In this document: piece by piece, positions 22,854 to 36,300 of the stretch
Numbering within the stretch: the stretch's first letter is position 1
How the letters are laid out: each line of letters begins with the position of its first letter
DNA from: Ruania zhangjianzhongii
GTDB lineage: Bacteria; Actinomycetota; Actinomycetes; Actinomycetales; Beutenbergiaceae
NCBI RefSeq assembly: GCF_008000995.1
Contig: NZ_CP042828.1
Location: 4,206,882 to 4,270,881 of the forward strand
DNA length: 64,000 bases
Direction of reading: 5' to 3'
Position numbers and translations under genes: made by a program
Notes under the pieces: model-generated
What the model saw: the letters and a program-made list of their open reading frames with translations, nothing else
What the model was told of the DNA's origin: nothing
Databases searched by the model: none

Positions 22854-23227
22854 TACTTCTTCTCCTTCTTCGCGCCGTAACGGCTACGGGCCTGCTGCCG
22901 TCCACGTACACCCTGGGTGTCCAATGCACCGCGCACGATCTTGTACCGCACACCCGGCAGGTCCTTCACACGTCCACCGCGCACGAGCACGATGGAGTGC
23001 TCCTGCAGGTTGTGGCCCACGCCCGGGATGTAGGCGGTGACCTCGGTGCCGTTGGAGAGCTTCACACGCGCGACCTTGCGGAGGGCGGAGTTCGGCTTCT
23101 TCGGGGTGGTCGTGTACACGCGGGTGCAGACGCCACGACGCTGCGGGCTGCCTTTCAGCGCCGGCGTCTTGGTCTGGCCGACCCGTGCGCTGCGGCCCTT
23201 ACGGACCAACTGCTGGATGGTGGGCAC
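22853..23227 (-). CDS. rpsL: 30S ribosomal protein S12
   Basis: S12 sits at the decoding centre. The 124-residue protein uses a GTG start at 23227 and reads [17 protein letters not shown]. The residues altered in streptomycin-resistant strains, Lys43 (TTTPKKPNS) and Lys88 (RVKDLPG), are wild type. It begins the str operon and is preceded by a leader of about 270 nt. The frame is open to 23533 but the longer form has no family support. Confidence 0.97.
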   Translation of the reverse strand: MPTIQQLVRKGRSARVGQTKTPALKGSPQRRGVCTRVYTTTPKKPNSALRKVARVKLSNGTEVTAYIPGVGHNLQEHSIVLVRGGRVKDLPGVRYKIVRGALDTQGVRGRQQARSRYGAKKEKK

Positions 23228-23319
23228 TACTTCTCCGTCTCGAACGATTGACTGCTCTGGGTGATCGGGGGCCGATCGATGGTTCCGGCGCACGGCGCCG
23301 GCGGAATCCACCCCGAGAA

Positions 23320-23352
23320 GACCCCCGCGCTCGGGTGTGTCGCCACCTTCTG
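23320..23352 (-). promoter_or_regulatory. Leader element upstream of rpsL (copy 2)
   Basis: This 33-nt element lies 93-125 nt upstream of the rpsL GTG and is 30/33 identical to 18293-18325 before rpsJ. The transcript-strand core is GACACACCCGAGCGCGGGGG. It lies downstream of the str promoter, so it is transcribed in the mRNA leader. Confidence 0.6.
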
Positions 23353-23503
23353 GGCTCGCCGCACGACCGGACCGAGAAAAAGTGTGGGGGTCGTGCTCGC
23401 GTCCAGCTGGTGGAGAACCACCGCACGCCAGGCCGGGACTCGTAGACGAATTCCTACCGTGTTGCGCGCACGCGAGAGCCCGACAGAGCGGGCACTGCCG
23501 ACC

Positions 23504-23533
23504 AGAGTACTCCGGACGCGGTAACGGCGTCAA
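23504..23533 (-). promoter_or_regulatory. Candidate str operon promoter
   Basis: On the minus strand TTGACG (-35, 23528-23533) and TACTCT (-10, 23504-23509) are 18 nt apart, a good vegetative-promoter match. Transcription would start near 23497 and give a 5' leader of about 270 nt before rpsL. The remaining 23228-23648 gap contains no gene. Confidence 0.65.
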
Positions 23534-23648
23534 AGCCAGGGCACTGTGGTCCGTGCCACGTCACCGGCTGACTGAAACGGACGGCCGAGGCTTTGGCTGC
23601 TGACGCGATTGCGCCCACAGCCAATGCCCAGCGTGGCACAGTGACAGC

Positions 23649-25172
23649 GTGCGAACAAGCAGCGGCACGCCTGCCGTCACGGTCGATGCAGTCCCGGTGC
23701 GGCCCACTGCCCCGGCGCGCTACGCCGTCGGCATGTTCGGCACCTCGTTGCCGATCAACATGTTCACGGCCTTCATGGCCTACTTCTATATCAACGATCT
23801 GGGCATGTCCACGCGCGCGTACGCGGCGGTCCTGGCGGTGTACGCGGTGATCGACGCCGTGGACAACCCGGTGTACGGGTACCTCTCCGACCGGACCCGG
23901 ACCCGGTGGGGCCGGCGCCGGCCGTGGATGGTGCTCGCCGCTCCGGTGCTGGGGATCTCGTTCGTGCTGTTCTTCTCCCCACCGAACCTGGACGGCTGGG
24001 CACTGGTGGCCTGGTTCGCGCTGTTCGTGCTGCTCACCGGCACCAGCGACTCCCTGGTGAACGCCAACTACGGCGCGCTGCTGCCCGAGCTCTTCCCGCA
24101 GGAGAAGCGCCGGGCGGTGGCGAACTCCATGCGGCAGGGCTTCCAGCTGGTGGCGATGATCCTCTCGGTGGCGATGGTGCCGATGGTGGCCGCGCAGATC
24201 GGCTACTCCGCGACGGCGCTGATCCTGGCGGTGGTCGCCGTCGTGGTGATCATCTTCTGCGCCACCGGTGCCCGGGAGGACCCGGCGGCCTGGCAGGTGG
24301 AGCCGCCGCGCCTGTGGGACACGGTGAAGACGATCGTGTCCCAGCGCAAGTTCTGGATCCTCGCCCTGGCCGGTGGCGCGTACTCGGCCGGGATGGCGCT
24401 GGTGATCGCCGCGGTCGCGTTCTTCGTGGACTACACCCTGGGTCTGCCGAGCGGGAACTCGACCTACCTGCTCGCCACGGTGATCGGGGTCAGTGCGCTG
24501 TGCCTGCTGGTCTGGACCAAGCTGGTGCGCCGGTACGGGCCGGAGCGGATCTGGCGGCTGGCGCTGATCCTGCTGGCGGGGGCGTTGGCGCTGATGTCGC
24601 TCGCCACCGGGCTGTACTCCGCGATCGCGATCGGGATCCTGGTGGGGATGGGCTACAGCGGGGTGATGGCCACCAACGACCTCATCGTGGCGCGACTGCT
24701 GGATGAGGACGCGGCACGCACCGGGCAGCGTCGGGAGGGGATGTTCCTGGCCGCCTTCGGGTTCTTCAACCGGCTGAATGCCTGGATCAAGTCGCTGGCG
24801 TTCCTGGCGGTGTCGGTGCTGTTCGGGTTCGAGAGCGGCGAGGATCCTGGTCCGGCGCCGGACCAGGCCGCCCGGTTCCTGATCTCGGTGTTCCCGGCGG
24901 TGCTGGTGGCGATCGCGGCGGTGCTGTCCTTTTTCGTCCGGTTCGACCGGCGCGTGGTGGCGCGGGCGCGAGCGGGAGCCGACGGCGGGGACGGCGGTAC
25001 CGGCGGGTCGGGCGGCGGGGCGGCCGCCTCGGCACCATCTGAGGTCACAGGTGCGGTCGGAGGTCAGCGCGGCGCGCCTCAGTCCGCAGCCGGTACCTCG
25101 GATGGGCCGGCGGATCCAGGTGGCGCGGACCCCACCGGCACCGGTGACGGCGTCGGCGGCCGCAGCCAGTGA
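23649..25172 (+). CDS. GPH-family sugar/glycoside:cation symporter (MFS_2)
   Basis: This 507-residue membrane protein has about 12 hydrophobic segments. It shows the hallmark of the glycoside-pentoside-hexuronide symporters: YAVIDAVDNPVYGYLSDRTRTRWGRRRPW near residues 75-105, including DxxDNPVxGxxSDRTRTRWGRRRP. Family members take up oligosaccharides or glucuronides with Na+ or H+; the substrate here is unknown. The start is a GTG. The C-terminal 80 residues after the last membrane segment are low-complexity Gly/Ala/Ser. Its stop overlaps the next gene's GTG (GTGA), so the two are co-translated. Confidence 0.85.
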   Translation: MRTSSGTPAVTVDAVPVRPTAPARYAVGMFGTSLPINMFTAFMAYFYINDLGMSTRAYAAVLAVYAVIDAVDNPVYGYLSDRTRTRWGRRRPWMVLAAPVLGISFVLFFSPPNLDGWALVAWFALFVLLTGTSDSLVNANYGALLPELFPQEKRRAVANSMRQGFQLVAMILSVAMVPMVAAQIGYSATALILAVVAVVVIIFCATGAREDPAAWQVEPPRLWDTVKTIVSQRKFWILALAGGAYSAGMALVIAAVAFFVDYTLGLPSGNSTYLLATVIGVSALCLLVWTKLVRRYGPERIWRLALILLAGALALMSLATGLYSAIAIGILVGMGYSGVMATNDLIVARLLDEDAARTGQRREGMFLAAFGFFNRLNAWIKSLAFLAVSVLFGFESGEDPGPAPDQAARFLISVFPAVLVAIAAVLSFFVRFDRRVVARARAGADGGDGGTGGSGGGAAASAPSEVTGAVGGQRGAPQSAAGTSDGPADPGGADPTGTGDGVGGRSQ

Positions 25173-26011
25173 CCGCGGGCGTTCGGCTGCGGGTGGTGGC
25201 CGATGATGTCGGCCAGTCCGCCGCGATCGACGACGGCGTTGCTGCCTTGGCCAGGGCCGGTCACCTGAGCGCAGCGTCGGTGTTGGTGCGAGCGCCGGGT
25301 GCGCTCGCGGCGCTCGCCGCGCTCGACGGGGTGGTCCCGCTCGGTGTGCATGTGCAGCTGGAGCCAGCTGAGCTCGCCGGCGCCAGCAGCGCACAGATCA
25401 CCGCGCTGATCACTGAGCAGGTAGAGGCGATGATCACCGCCGGCTACTCCCCTGCACATCTTGATCTGCACACCGCTGCGTTGTACGGCCTGGCTGAGGG
25501 CGAGAGGCGTACCGGCGAGAGGCGCACCGGCGGGAGGCATACGGGCGAGAGGCGCACGGGCGCGAGGCGCACCGGCGGGAGATGCACCGGTGCGGCGCGG
25601 GAGGGCGGAGTGCTCGCCGAGGCGATCGCGGTGGCTGCGGCCTACCGACTCCGGTTCCGGCTCCCCCGGCGGGCGCCGGTGGGTCTCAGCGGTGCGCACC
25701 TCGCGGCACACGCTCGGGCAGTCGCAGCGGCCCAGGCGGCTGGGGTAGAGCTGCCCGACGTGCTGATCACCGAGATGCCCGACGCCGCGGCCGTGCCCGC
25801 GTTCCTCGCCGAACTTTCGAACCTGCTGGCGAGCGGACCGGACGGGCCAACAACTGCGCCGCTTCGAACCGGCCCGCAGCCCCAGGGACTACGCGGTGAG
25901 GTGGAGCTGGTCACCCATCCCGCGCTGCGCGCTGACCCGGGCGACCCGCTGGGCCCTGAGCGGGTGCGCCAGCACGCGCTCCTCGCCTCGGGCGCGCTGC
26001 ACCCCCGGTGA
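25169..26011 (+). CDS. YdjC/ChbG-family carbohydrate deacetylase-like protein
   Basis: The 280-residue product begins VRLRVVADDVGQSAAIDDGV, matching the N-terminal metal-binding Asp-Asp motif of the YdjC/ChbG deacetylases, followed by GVHVQLEP and AHLDLHT at the positions of the family's His motifs. The second part of the usual HxHxH motif is not conserved (HTAALYGL). About residues 110-141 are six 5-residue repeats ([E/G/A]RRTG-like) that look like an in-frame tandem expansion. It is coupled to a GPH symporter, suggesting linked uptake and processing of an acetylated sugar. The altered motif and the insertion make activity uncertain. Confidence 0.65.
   Translation: MTAGVRLRVVADDVGQSAAIDDGVAALARAGHLSAASVLVRAPGALAALAALDGVVPLGVHVQLEPAELAGASSAQITALITEQVEAMITAGYSPAHLDLHTAALYGLAEGERRTGERRTGGRHTGERRTGARRTGGRCTGAAREGGVLAEAIAVAAAYRLRFRLPRRAPVGLSGAHLAAHARAVAAAQAAGVELPDVLITEMPDAAAVPAFLAELSNLLASGPDGPTTAPLRTGPQPQGLRGEVELVTHPALRADPGDPLGPERVRQHALLASGALHPR
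25502..25591 (+). repeat. 15-nt tandem repeat inside the YdjC-like gene
   Basis: Six imperfect copies of a 15-bp unit (GAGAGGCGCACCGGC consensus) lie in frame and encode repeated E/G-R-R-T-G. Differences are mostly A/G or C/T substitutions. The unit length preserves the reading frame. Confidence 0.8.
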
Positions 26012-26090
26012 CGCACCCCAGCCCCGCGAGCTCCGCCGTCGCCGGCGCTTGAAATCACCCCCGCCGCCGCGCCGCACACCTGCAGACGCG

Positions 26091-26158
26091 TGTCTGAGGA
26101 CCCCGTGCACATCTGAGGGCCGAAACTTCGGTACTCCGATGTCCAGGAGGTACTCACA
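26091..26158. repeat. Dispersed palindromic element, copy A
   Basis: The segment contains CCGAAACTTCGGTACTCCGA with partial left arm TGTCTGAGGACC and right arm GTCCAGGAGGTACTCA. It shares its core with elements at 53648-53712 and 62705-62774. It lies between the convergent YdjC-like and P-loop kinase genes. The left half of the core is degenerate in this copy. Confidence 0.7.
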
Positions 26159-26177
26159 TGGGCGACCGGTGCGCCGG

Positions 26178-26723
26178 TCAGAGGTCGGCGAACAGCTGGA
26201 AGAACTCGCGTGGGTGGCGGAGCAAGATCACCGGCGGCACGTCCGGATCCGCGTGCCAGCTGCGCATCTGCGCGCGTTTGCGTGCCCAGCTGCGGAAGTG
26301 CCACCAGATGATCGAGTCCCGCGCCAGCGTCCGCCGCCACGTCTCCACGTTGCCGTTGCAGACGAGCTCCTGGCTGCGGATCCGGCGGACGGTGCGGCGG
26401 AGCAGACGGCCCAGGGAAAGGTACCGGGGATAGTCGAGCGCCACGATCACGTCCACCCGCTGCAGAGCGTGAGCGTGCTGCGGGCGGTAGATCGAGTCGA
26501 ACACCCACGAGGGCTCGTCCAGCCGATCGGTGATGATCGCGTGCTGCTCCGGCGCGGGCCGCTGCTGCCAGCCCGGTAGCCAGCAGATGTCGTCCACCAG
26601 GGTGACCGGGAGATCGAGGTAGGTGCCGATCATCGCGGCGGCGGTCGACTTGCCGGACCCGGTGGCCCCAAAGCAGAGCACCCGCCGCGCACCGCGCAGG
26701 TCGGCCACGCTCCCCTGGCTCAC
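26178..26723 (-). CDS. P-loop kinase of the adenylate kinase/topology-modulation-like family
   Basis: The 181-residue protein has a Walker A motif (FGATGSGKSTAA, about residues 17-28), then LVDDICWLPGWQQRP, DSIYRPQHA, VIVALDYPR and an Arg-rich lid region (LLRRTVRRIRSQEL). This layout is that of small adenylate-kinase-like ATPases annotated as DNA topology modulation protein FlaR; the true substrate is unknown. GTG 26723 has a GAGGGG site at 7 nt; the frame is open to 26792. Confidence 0.7.
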   Translation of the reverse strand: MSQGSVADLRGARRVLCFGATGSGKSTAAAMIGTYLDLPVTLVDDICWLPGWQQRPAPEQHAIITDRLDEPSWVFDSIYRPQHAHALQRVDVIVALDYPRYLSLGRLLRRTVRRIRSQELVCNGNVETWRRTLARDSIIWWHFRSWARKRAQMRSWHADPDVPPVILLRHPREFFQLFADL

Positions 26724-26892
26724 CGGCGGTCCCCTCGTCGTTGCTTCTTGCCGTTCATCCGGGATGGGCCGCGCCACCCGCCCGCCGCGCACTCGTTACT
26801 TCCCGCGCTCGGACGATACCGCAGAGCACGATTTCCTGCGGCGAGTGACGACTGCATCGATTCACGGCGAGGGGCGGCGGGTGGGTGAGTGC

Positions 26893-26972
26893 GGGCTGGT
26901 GGGCTGGTGGGCTGGTGGGCTGGTGGGCTGGTGGGCTGGTGGGCTGGTGGGCTGGTGGGCTGGTGGGCTGGT
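26893..26972. repeat. Ten perfect tandem copies of an 8-bp unit
   Basis: The unit GGGCTGGT is repeated ten times without error, from 26893 to 26972, between the P-loop kinase start and the rpoC terminator. It is non-coding by position. Perfect identity between copies suggests recent or ongoing slippage. Confidence 0.9.
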
Positions 26973-26984
26973 GGGCGGACGTTA

Positions 26985-27030
26985 ACGAGCGACGGCCCGG
27001 CACCCCTGTGGGTACCGGGCCGTCGCTCGT
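26985..27030 (-). terminator. rpoBC terminator
   Basis: A 21-bp stem (26985-27005 with 27010-27030) with a 4-nt loop lies 13 nt after the rpoC stop. The only imperfect pair is a U-G wobble on the transcript. TTAAC follows the stem on the minus strand. This is a strong end for the rpoBC transcript. Confidence 0.85.
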
Positions 27031-27043
27031 CAGCCGGGCTGGC

Positions 27044-30000
27044 TCAGCGGAAGTCCGCCTCGTAGCCGCGGCCCAGGTCCAGCTCCTCCAGGGCGATCGC
27101 GTCGCCGCCGTCGGTCATCGGACCATAGTCGATCTCGTCATAGCCGAAGCTCGGGTAGAGCTCAGCCTTGGCCTCTTCGGTGGGCTCCACCCGGATGTTC
27201 CGGTACCGGGGCAGACCGGTGCCGGCCGGGATGAGCTTACCGAGGATCACGTTCTCCTTCAGGCCCATCAGCGAGTCACTGCGACCGCTCATCGCGGCTT
27301 CGGTGAGCACCTTGGTGGTCTCCTGGAAGGAGGCCGCCGACAGCCACGAATCCGTGGCCAGCGATGCCTTGGTGATACCCATCAGCTCCGGACGACCCGA
27401 GGCCGGCTGACCGCCCTCGGAGACCACACGCCGGTTCTCGTCCTCGAACCGGGCCCGCTCGGCGAGCTCGCCGGGCAGCAGGTTCGAGTTCCCGGAGTCC
27501 AGCACGGTCACCCGGCGCAGCATCTGCCGCACGATGACCTCGATGTGCTTGTCGTGGATGTCCACACCCTGGGAGCGGTAGGTGTCCTGCACCTCGTCCA
27601 CCAGGTGCTTCTGCACCGCGCGCGGACCGAGGATTCGCAGCACCTTCTTCGGGTCCACCGCACCGGCGACCAGCTGCTGACCGACGGCCACGTGGTCGCC
27701 GTCGTGCACCAGCGAGCGCGCACGGCGGGTGACCTGGTAGGACACGTCCTCGGTACCGTCGTCGGGAGTGACCACGATCTTCCGGGCGCGGTCGGTGTCC
27801 TCGATGGTGACCCGGCCGGCCACCTCACTGATCGGCGCCTCACCCTTGGGGGTGCGGGCCTCGAACAGCTCGGCCACACGCGGCAGACCCTGCGTGATGT
27901 CCTCGGCGCTGGCCACACCACCGGTGTGGAACGTCCGCATCGTCAGCTGGGTACCGGGCTCACCGATCGACTGGGCGGCGATGATGCCGACGGCCTCACC
28001 GATGTCCACCAGCTTCCCGGTGGCCAGCGAGCGGCCGTAGCACTTGGCGCAGGTGCCCACGCGAGACTCACAGGTGAGCACGGAGCGCACCTTGAGCTGC
28101 TCCACGCCAGCGGCCACGAGGTTGTCGATGAGCACGTCGCCGACGTCGTCGCCACCCTCGCCGAACACCGTACCGTCCGGTCCGGTGACCGCACCGGCCA
28201 GGGCGCGGCCGTACACGCTGGTCTCCACCGTGTCCGCACGGCGCGTCGACCCGTTCGGCAACTGCTCCACGATCGGCAGGGTCAGACCCCGCTCCGTGCC
28301 GCAGTCGTCCTCACGGATGATCACGTCCTGGGAGACGTCCACCAGGCGCCGGGTGAGGTACCCGGAGTCAGCGGTCCGCAGCGCGGTGTCAGCCAGGCCC
28401 TTACGAGCACCGTGGGTGGCGATGAAGTACTCCACCACGGTCAGGCCCTCGCGGTAGTTCGACTTGATCGGCCGCGGGATGATCTCACCGTTCGGGTTCG
28501 CCACCAGGCCACGCATACCGGCGATCTGGCGCACCTGCATCCAGTTACCGCGGGCGCCGGAGGTCACCATGCGGTTCACCGTGTTGTCCTCGGTGAAGTT
28601 CTTCTGCATGGCCTTGGCGACCTCCTCGGTCGCCTCGTTCCAGATCTCCACGAGCTCCTGACGCCGCTCGTCGTCGGTGAGCAGACCACGGTCGAACTGC
28701 CCCTGGACCTTCGCGGCCTTGGCCTCGTAGGACTCCAGGATCTCAGTCTTGTTCTCCGGCGTGGCGACGTCGGAGATCGCGATGGTCAGCCCGGACCGGG
28801 TGGCCCAGTAGTAACCGACGTCCTTGAGGGCGTCCAGGCTCGCAGCCACGACCGCCTTCGGGTACCGCTCGGCGAGGTCGTTGACGATCGTGGAGATCGC
28901 CTTCTTGTCCGCCACCTCGTTCACGAACGGGTAGTCCACCGGCAAGGCCTCGTTGAACAGCACCCGGCCGAGCGTGGTCTTCAGCAGCGCCGTGTCACCC
29001 TCGGTGAAGCCTTCCGGCTGTTCCCAGCCCTCCGGCGGCACCAGATCGGGCATCCGCATCGTGATCGTTGCGCTGACGTCCAGCTGACCCGCGTCGAAGG
29101 CCATCATCGCCTCGGCAACCGAGGTGAAGGAGCGGCCGGTACCGACCGGCTCGCCCGACTTGTCCACGGTGAGGTGGAACAGGCCGACGATCATGTCCTG
29201 CGAAGGCATGGTCACCGGACGGCCGTCGGACGGCTTGAGGATGTTGTTGCTGGACAGCATCAGGATGCGCGCCTCAGCCTGTGCCTCCGCGGACAGCGGC
29301 AGGTGTACGGCCATCTGGTCACCGTCGAAGTCGGCGTTGAAGGCGCCACACACCAGCGGGTGCAGGTGGATGGCCTTACCCTCGACCAGCTGCGGCTCGA
29401 ACGCCTGGATGCCCAGACGGTGCAGCGTGGGCGCACGGTTGAGCAGCACCGGGTGCTCGGTGATGACCTCTTCCAGCACGTCCCAGACCACGGAACGGGC
29501 CCGCTCGACCATCCGCTTGGCGGACTTGATGTTCTGCGCGTGGTTCAGGTCGACCAGGCGCTTCATCACGAACGGCTTGAACAGCTCCAGCGCCATCTGC
29601 TTGGGCAGACCACACTGGTGCAGCTTCAGCTGCGGGCCGACCACGATCACGGAGCGCCCGGAGTAGTCCACGCGCTTACCGAGCAGGTTCTGCCGGAACC
29701 GGCCCTGCTTGCCCTTGAGCATGTCCGAGATCGACTTCAGCGGCCGGTTGCCCGGGCCGGTGACCGGACGGCCACGGCGGCCGTTGTCGAACAGCGAGTC
29801 GACGGCCTCCTGCAGCATCCGCTTCTCGTTGTTGACGATGATCTCCGGCGCACCCAGGTCGAGCAGTCGCTTGAGCCGGTTGTTCCGGTTGATCACGCGG
29901 CGGTAGAGGTCGTTCAGGTCGCTGGTGGCGAACCGGCCACCGTCGAGCTGCACCATCGGGCGCAGGTCCGGCGGGATGACCGGGATGCAGTCCAGCACCA

Positions 30001-30934
30001 TGCCCAGCGGGGAGTTGTTCGTGGTGAGGAACGCGTTGACGACCTTGAGTCGCTTCAGGGCGCGGGTCTTGCGCTGGCCCTTCCCGGTGCGGATGATCTC
30101 GCGCAGGGACTCGGCCTCGGCGTCCAGGTCGAAGGTCTCCAGGCGCTTCTGGATCGCGCCGGCGCCCATCGAGCCCTCGAAGTAGTTGCCGTAGCGGTCG
30201 AGGAGCTGGCGGTAGAGCAGCTCGTCACCCTCCAGGTCGGAGACCTTGAGGTTCTTGAACCGGTCCCAGACCTGCTCCACGCGGTCCAGCTCGGCGTCCG
30301 AACGCTTCCGGAGCTGAGCCATCTCGCGCTCGGCGGAGTCCTTCACCTTGCGGCGGGCGTCGGCCTTCGCGCCCTCGGCCTCGAGCTCGGCCAGGTCGGC
30401 CTCGAGGCGCTCACCGCGCTGGGCGATGTCCAGGTCCCGCTTCTTCGTGATCTCCTGCTTCTCCAGGTCGATCTCGTTCTGCAGGCTGGGCAGGTCCTCG
30501 TGCCGGCCCTCTTCGTCGACCCACGTGATCATGTAGGCGGCGAAGTAGATGACCTTCTCCAGGTCCTTCGGGGCCAGGTCGAGCAGGTAGCCCAGGCGGG
30601 AGGGCACACCCTTGAAGTACCAGATATGCGTGACCGGAGCGGCCAGCTCGATGTGGCCCATCCGCTCCCGGCGCACCTTGGAGCGAGTGACCTCTACCCC
30701 ACAGCGCTCACAGATGATGCCCTTGAACCGGACCCGCTTGTACTTTCCGCAGTAGCACTCCCAGTCCCGAGTGGGGCCGAAGATCTTCTCGCAGAAGAGG
30801 CCGTCCTTCTCAGGCTTGAGGGTGCGGTAGTTGATGGTCTCCGGCTTTTTCACCTCGCCGTGCGACCAGGCGCGGACCTCGTCCGCGGTCGCGAGACCAA
30901 TTCGCAGCTCGTCGAAGACGTTGACGTCGAGCAA
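27044..30934 (-). CDS. rpoC: RNA polymerase beta' subunit
   Basis: The beta' subunit carries the catalytic Mg site of RNA polymerase. The 1296-residue protein has the N-terminal zinc ribbon (Cys60, Cys62, Cys75, Cys78), the active-site NADFDGD near residue 535, and the second zinc site ([16 protein letters not shown]). It starts [20 protein letters not shown], the usual actinobacterial N terminus. It follows rpoB after 107 nt and ends in a strong terminator. Confidence 0.98.
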   Translation of the reverse strand: MLDVNVFDELRIGLATADEVRAWSHGEVKKPETINYRTLKPEKDGLFCEKIFGPTRDWECYCGKYKRVRFKGIICERCGVEVTRSKVRRERMGHIELAAPVTHIWYFKGVPSRLGYLLDLAPKDLEKVIYFAAYMITWVDEEGRHEDLPSLQNEIDLEKQEITKKRDLDIAQRGERLEADLAELEAEGAKADARRKVKDSAEREMAQLRKRSDAELDRVEQVWDRFKNLKVSDLEGDELLYRQLLDRYGNYFEGSMGAGAIQKRLETFDLDAEAESLREIIRTGKGQRKTRALKRLKVVNAFLTTNNSPLGMVLDCIPVIPPDLRPMVQLDGGRFATSDLNDLYRRVINRNNRLKRLLDLGAPEIIVNNEKRMLQEAVDSLFDNGRRGRPVTGPGNRPLKSISDMLKGKQGRFRQNLLGKRVDYSGRSVIVVGPQLKLHQCGLPKQMALELFKPFVMKRLVDLNHAQNIKSAKRMVERARSVVWDVLEEVITEHPVLLNRAPTLHRLGIQAFEPQLVEGKAIHLHPLVCGAFNADFDGDQMAVHLPLSAEAQAEARILMLSSNNILKPSDGRPVTMPSQDMIVGLFHLTVDKSGEPVGTGRSFTSVAEAMMAFDAGQLDVSATITMRMPDLVPPEGWEQPEGFTEGDTALLKTTLGRVLFNEALPVDYPFVNEVADKKAISTIVNDLAERYPKAVVAASLDALKDVGYYWATRSGLTIAISDVATPENKTEILESYEAKAAKVQGQFDRGLLTDDERRQELVEIWNEATEEVAKAMQKNFTEDNTVNRMVTSGARGNWMQVRQIAGMRGLVANPNGEIIPRPIKSNYREGLTVVEYFIATHGARKGLADTALRTADSGYLTRRLVDVSQDVIIREDDCGTERGLTLPIVEQLPNGSTRRADTVETSVYGRALAGAVTGPDGTVFGEGGDDVGDVLIDNLVAAGVEQLKVRSVLTCESRVGTCAKCYGRSLATGKLVDIGEAVGIIAAQSIGEPGTQLTMRTFHTGGVASAEDITQGLPRVAELFEARTPKGEAPISEVAGRVTIEDTDRARKIVVTPDDGTEDVSYQVTRRARSLVHDGDHVAVGQQLVAGAVDPKKVLRILGPRAVQKHLVDEVQDTYRSQGVDIHDKHIEVIVRQMLRRVTVLDSGNSNLLPGELAERARFEDENRRVVSEGGQPASGRPELMGITKASLATDSWLSAASFQETTKVLTEAAMSGRSDSLMGLKENVILGKLIPAGTGLPRYRNIRVEPTEEAKAELYPSFGYDEIDYGPMTDGGDAIALEELDLGRGYEADFR

Positions 30935-31041
30935 TTTTCCTACTTCCTTCGGTGGATCACCGTGTGGAACCGATCAGGTTGAGTCCGCCATGCCGCCCCG
31001 GGGCCGCCGAGAGGCGGCGCCGCAGGGCAGCACGGCGCGGC

Positions 31042-34560
<3,519 letters not shown>

Positions 34561-34699
34561 GAGGGGTCCTTCCCTACGAATTGTGTGCACACACGCTCAC
34601 GTCACCACAGCACGCTTCTTCGGACCTCGCTCGACGCGTGGCATGGCGAAGTTCGTGATCCGACGATGGGTGCTGGGGCAGACGACAGCGCAAAGCGAC

Positions 34700-34728
34700 A
34701 GCATACTCACATTGCAGAGCATTGTCCA
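34700..34728 (-). promoter_or_regulatory. Candidate rpoBC promoter
   Basis: On the minus strand TGGACA (-35, 34723-34728) and TATGCT (-10, 34700-34705) are exactly 17 nt apart, the best vegetative-promoter match in the window. Transcription would begin near 34693, about 130 nt before the rpoB TTG. The rest of the 34561-34967 gap holds the rplL terminator and no gene. Confidence 0.7.
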
Positions 34729-34873
34729 GCGTCAGGGGCGCCGGGTCGCGTTGGCGGGCGGCGGCTCGGCCGGTTGGCCGGGCCACGGCGGGCCGGTGGG
34801 ATTCGGGTGGCGACTTGACCGGTGTGCGCCGCAGGCGCTCCGGTATCGTGCGGCAGTTCAGCCTAGTCACGCA

Positions 34874-34907
34874 ACGAGGCCCGCACCGTCTCGGGTGCGG
34901 GCCTCGT
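34874..34907 (-). terminator. rplJL terminator
   Basis: A perfect 14-bp stem (34874-34887 with 34894-34907) and a 6-nt loop lie 60 nt after the rplL stop. Together with the rpoB promoter downstream, it shows that rpoBC can be transcribed independently of rplJL. Confidence 0.8.
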
Positions 34908-34967
34908 CGTCGTGGCGCTACGGCGTGTTGCCTTCGGCGAGTCCCGCAGCTGCGGTCCTCGCCTGGC

Positions 34968-35357
34968 TCACTTGAGGGTGACGGTGGCGCCGGCGCCCTC
35001 GAGGGCCTCCTTGGCCTTGTCCGCGGCCTCCTGGTCGACACCTTCGAGAACCGGCTTCGGCGCACCGTCGACCAGGTCCTTGGCCTCCTTCAGGCCGAGG
35101 CTGGTGAGGGCACGCACCTCCTTGATGACCTGGATCTTCTTGTCGCCCACGCTCTCGAGGACGACGTCGAACTCGGTCTGCTCCTCCTCGGCGGGGGCGT
35201 CGCCACCGGCGGCGGCGCCACCGGCAACGGCCACGGCCGCCGGGGCAGCAGCGGTGACCTCGAAGGTCTCCTCGAACTGCTTCACGAAGTCCGAGAGCTC
35301 GATGAGGGTGAGGTCCTTGAAAGCATCGATGAGCTCGTCAGTGCTGAGCTTCGCCAT
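34968..35357 (-). CDS. rplL: 50S ribosomal protein L7/L12
   Basis: L7/L12 forms the flexible stalk that recruits translation GTPases. The 129-residue protein has the N-terminal dimerisation helices ([21 protein letters not shown]), an Ala/Gly-rich hinge ([16 protein letters not shown]), and the C-terminal domain with [28 protein letters not shown]. It follows rplJ by 75 nt. Confidence 0.97.
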   Translation of the reverse strand: MAKLSTDELIDAFKDLTLIELSDFVKQFEETFEVTAAAPAAVAVAGGAAAGGDAPAEEEQTEFDVVLESVGDKKIQVIKEVRALTSLGLKEAKDLVDGAPKPVLEGVDQEAADKAKEALEGAGATVTLK

Positions 35358-35432
35358 GATCGGCGTTCCTTCCTGTTGGTCCTGCTTGCGCAGATGCGCG
35401 AGAAGCAGTGGTGGGTGGTCGAACCAGGGCCG

Positions 35433-35960
35433 TCAGGCCGCTGCCTCGTTCGCCTGCTTCTCCCGCAGGGCTTCGATGGTGCGCACGGCCTTGGAAGCCG
35501 GCGCGTTGAAGACGTAAGCCGCCTGGTGCAGCTTGGCCTTCATGGCGCCCGCGGCCTTGGCCAGGAGCACCTCACGGGACTCGAGGTCCGCGAGCTTGGT
35601 GATGTCGCCGGCGGTGATGGCGTTGCCGTCCATCACCCCGCCCTTGACGACGAGGGCCGGGTTGGCCTTGGCGAAGTCACGCAGTCCCTTGGCCGCCTCG
35701 ACCGGGTCACCGTCGATGAAGGCGATGGCGGTCGGACCGGTCAGCTGGCCGTCGAACGCGTCGATACCGGCGTCCTTGGCCGCAAGATTGGTGAGCGTGT
35801 TCTTCACCACGGCGTACTGGGTGGAACTGCCGAGGGCGGTGCGCAGCTCCTTGAGCTGGGCGACTGTGAGCCCGCGGTACTCAGTCAGCACAGCAGCCGT
35901 GGACTGGCGGAGCTTCTCCGTCAGCTCGGCAACTGCCGCTGCCTTGTCAGGCCGTGCCAT
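35433..35960 (-). CDS. rplJ: 50S ribosomal protein L10
   Basis: L10 anchors the L12 stalk to 23S rRNA and, with L12, classically represses its own mRNA leader. The 175-residue protein starts [21 protein letters not shown] and contains [18 protein letters not shown] 35960 has a GGAGGG site. The upstream leader contains an attenuator-like stem and L10-leader features. Confidence 0.96.
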   Translation of the reverse strand: MARPDKAAAVAELTEKLRQSTAAVLTEYRGLTVAQLKELRTALGSSTQYAVVKNTLTNLAAKDAGIDAFDGQLTGPTAIAFIDGDPVEAAKGLRDFAKANPALVVKGGVMDGNAITAGDITKLADLESREVLLAKAAGAMKAKLHQAAYVFNAPASKAVRTIEALREKQANEAAA

Positions 35961-35995
35961 GAGCCCTCCTTCCGTGATGTGCCGCGGCCGGACCC

Positions 35996-36029
35996 ACAAA
36001 AGAAGGCCCCGCGCAGATGCACGGGGCCT
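35996..36029 (-). terminator. Attenuator in the rplJ leader
   Basis: An 11-bp stem (36004-36014 with 36019-36029, one U-G pair, 4-nt loop) is followed on the minus strand by UUCUUUUG, so it has the form of an intrinsic terminator. It lies 36 nt before the rplJ ATG, suited to regulating rplJL by premature termination. Confidence 0.7.
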
Positions 36030-36160
36030 GAGTTGCTCACGACGGCGGAACTTGCCGGGAGAGAGTCAGTCACGTTCACCTGCGCTGGCCCCGCTGAGCG
36101 GGCTTAACCCCCGTCTAGCGACGGGCGACCGGCGGTCTGAGGCGATGGTTACTCTACCCG
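36030..36160 (-). promoter_or_regulatory. Probable L10 (rplJL) mRNA leader
   Basis: Upstream of the attenuator the minus strand carries a structured, conserved-looking leader including GCGCAGGTGAACGTGACTG, which resembles the conserved part of bacterial L10 leaders where L10-L12 binds. The 5' boundary is not certain. A covariance-model match would settle it. Confidence 0.6.
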
Positions 36161-36224
36161 GCCGGGCTGCGCCGTCAAAATCGCGAGCCTGAGAGGCTGC
36201 TCACACCACCCCTCCCCCACCTCG

Positions 36225-36283
36225 CCCCGGGTCGTCAGGTGAGGAGTGCGCCATAGCGCACCCCTGACAGGACGACCCCGGGG
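36225..36283. repeat. Long imperfect hairpin between rplA and rplJ leader
   Basis: Nested inverted repeats form one extended hairpin: 36225-36233 with 36274-36283, 36234-36239 with 36263-36268, and 36246-36251 with 36256-36261, with a CATA apical loop. It lies just beyond the rplA terminator and upstream of the L10 leader. It may be a second terminator or a small structured RNA. Confidence 0.6.
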
Positions 36284-36300
36284 GTGGGCCGGGTGGGATG

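Noticed and set aside
26885-30982. Very long plus-strand open frame opposite rpoC
   Set aside because: It reads through the 8-bp repeat, which gives a repetitive WWAGGLVG start, and has no protein-like features. rpoC is certain on the minus strand.
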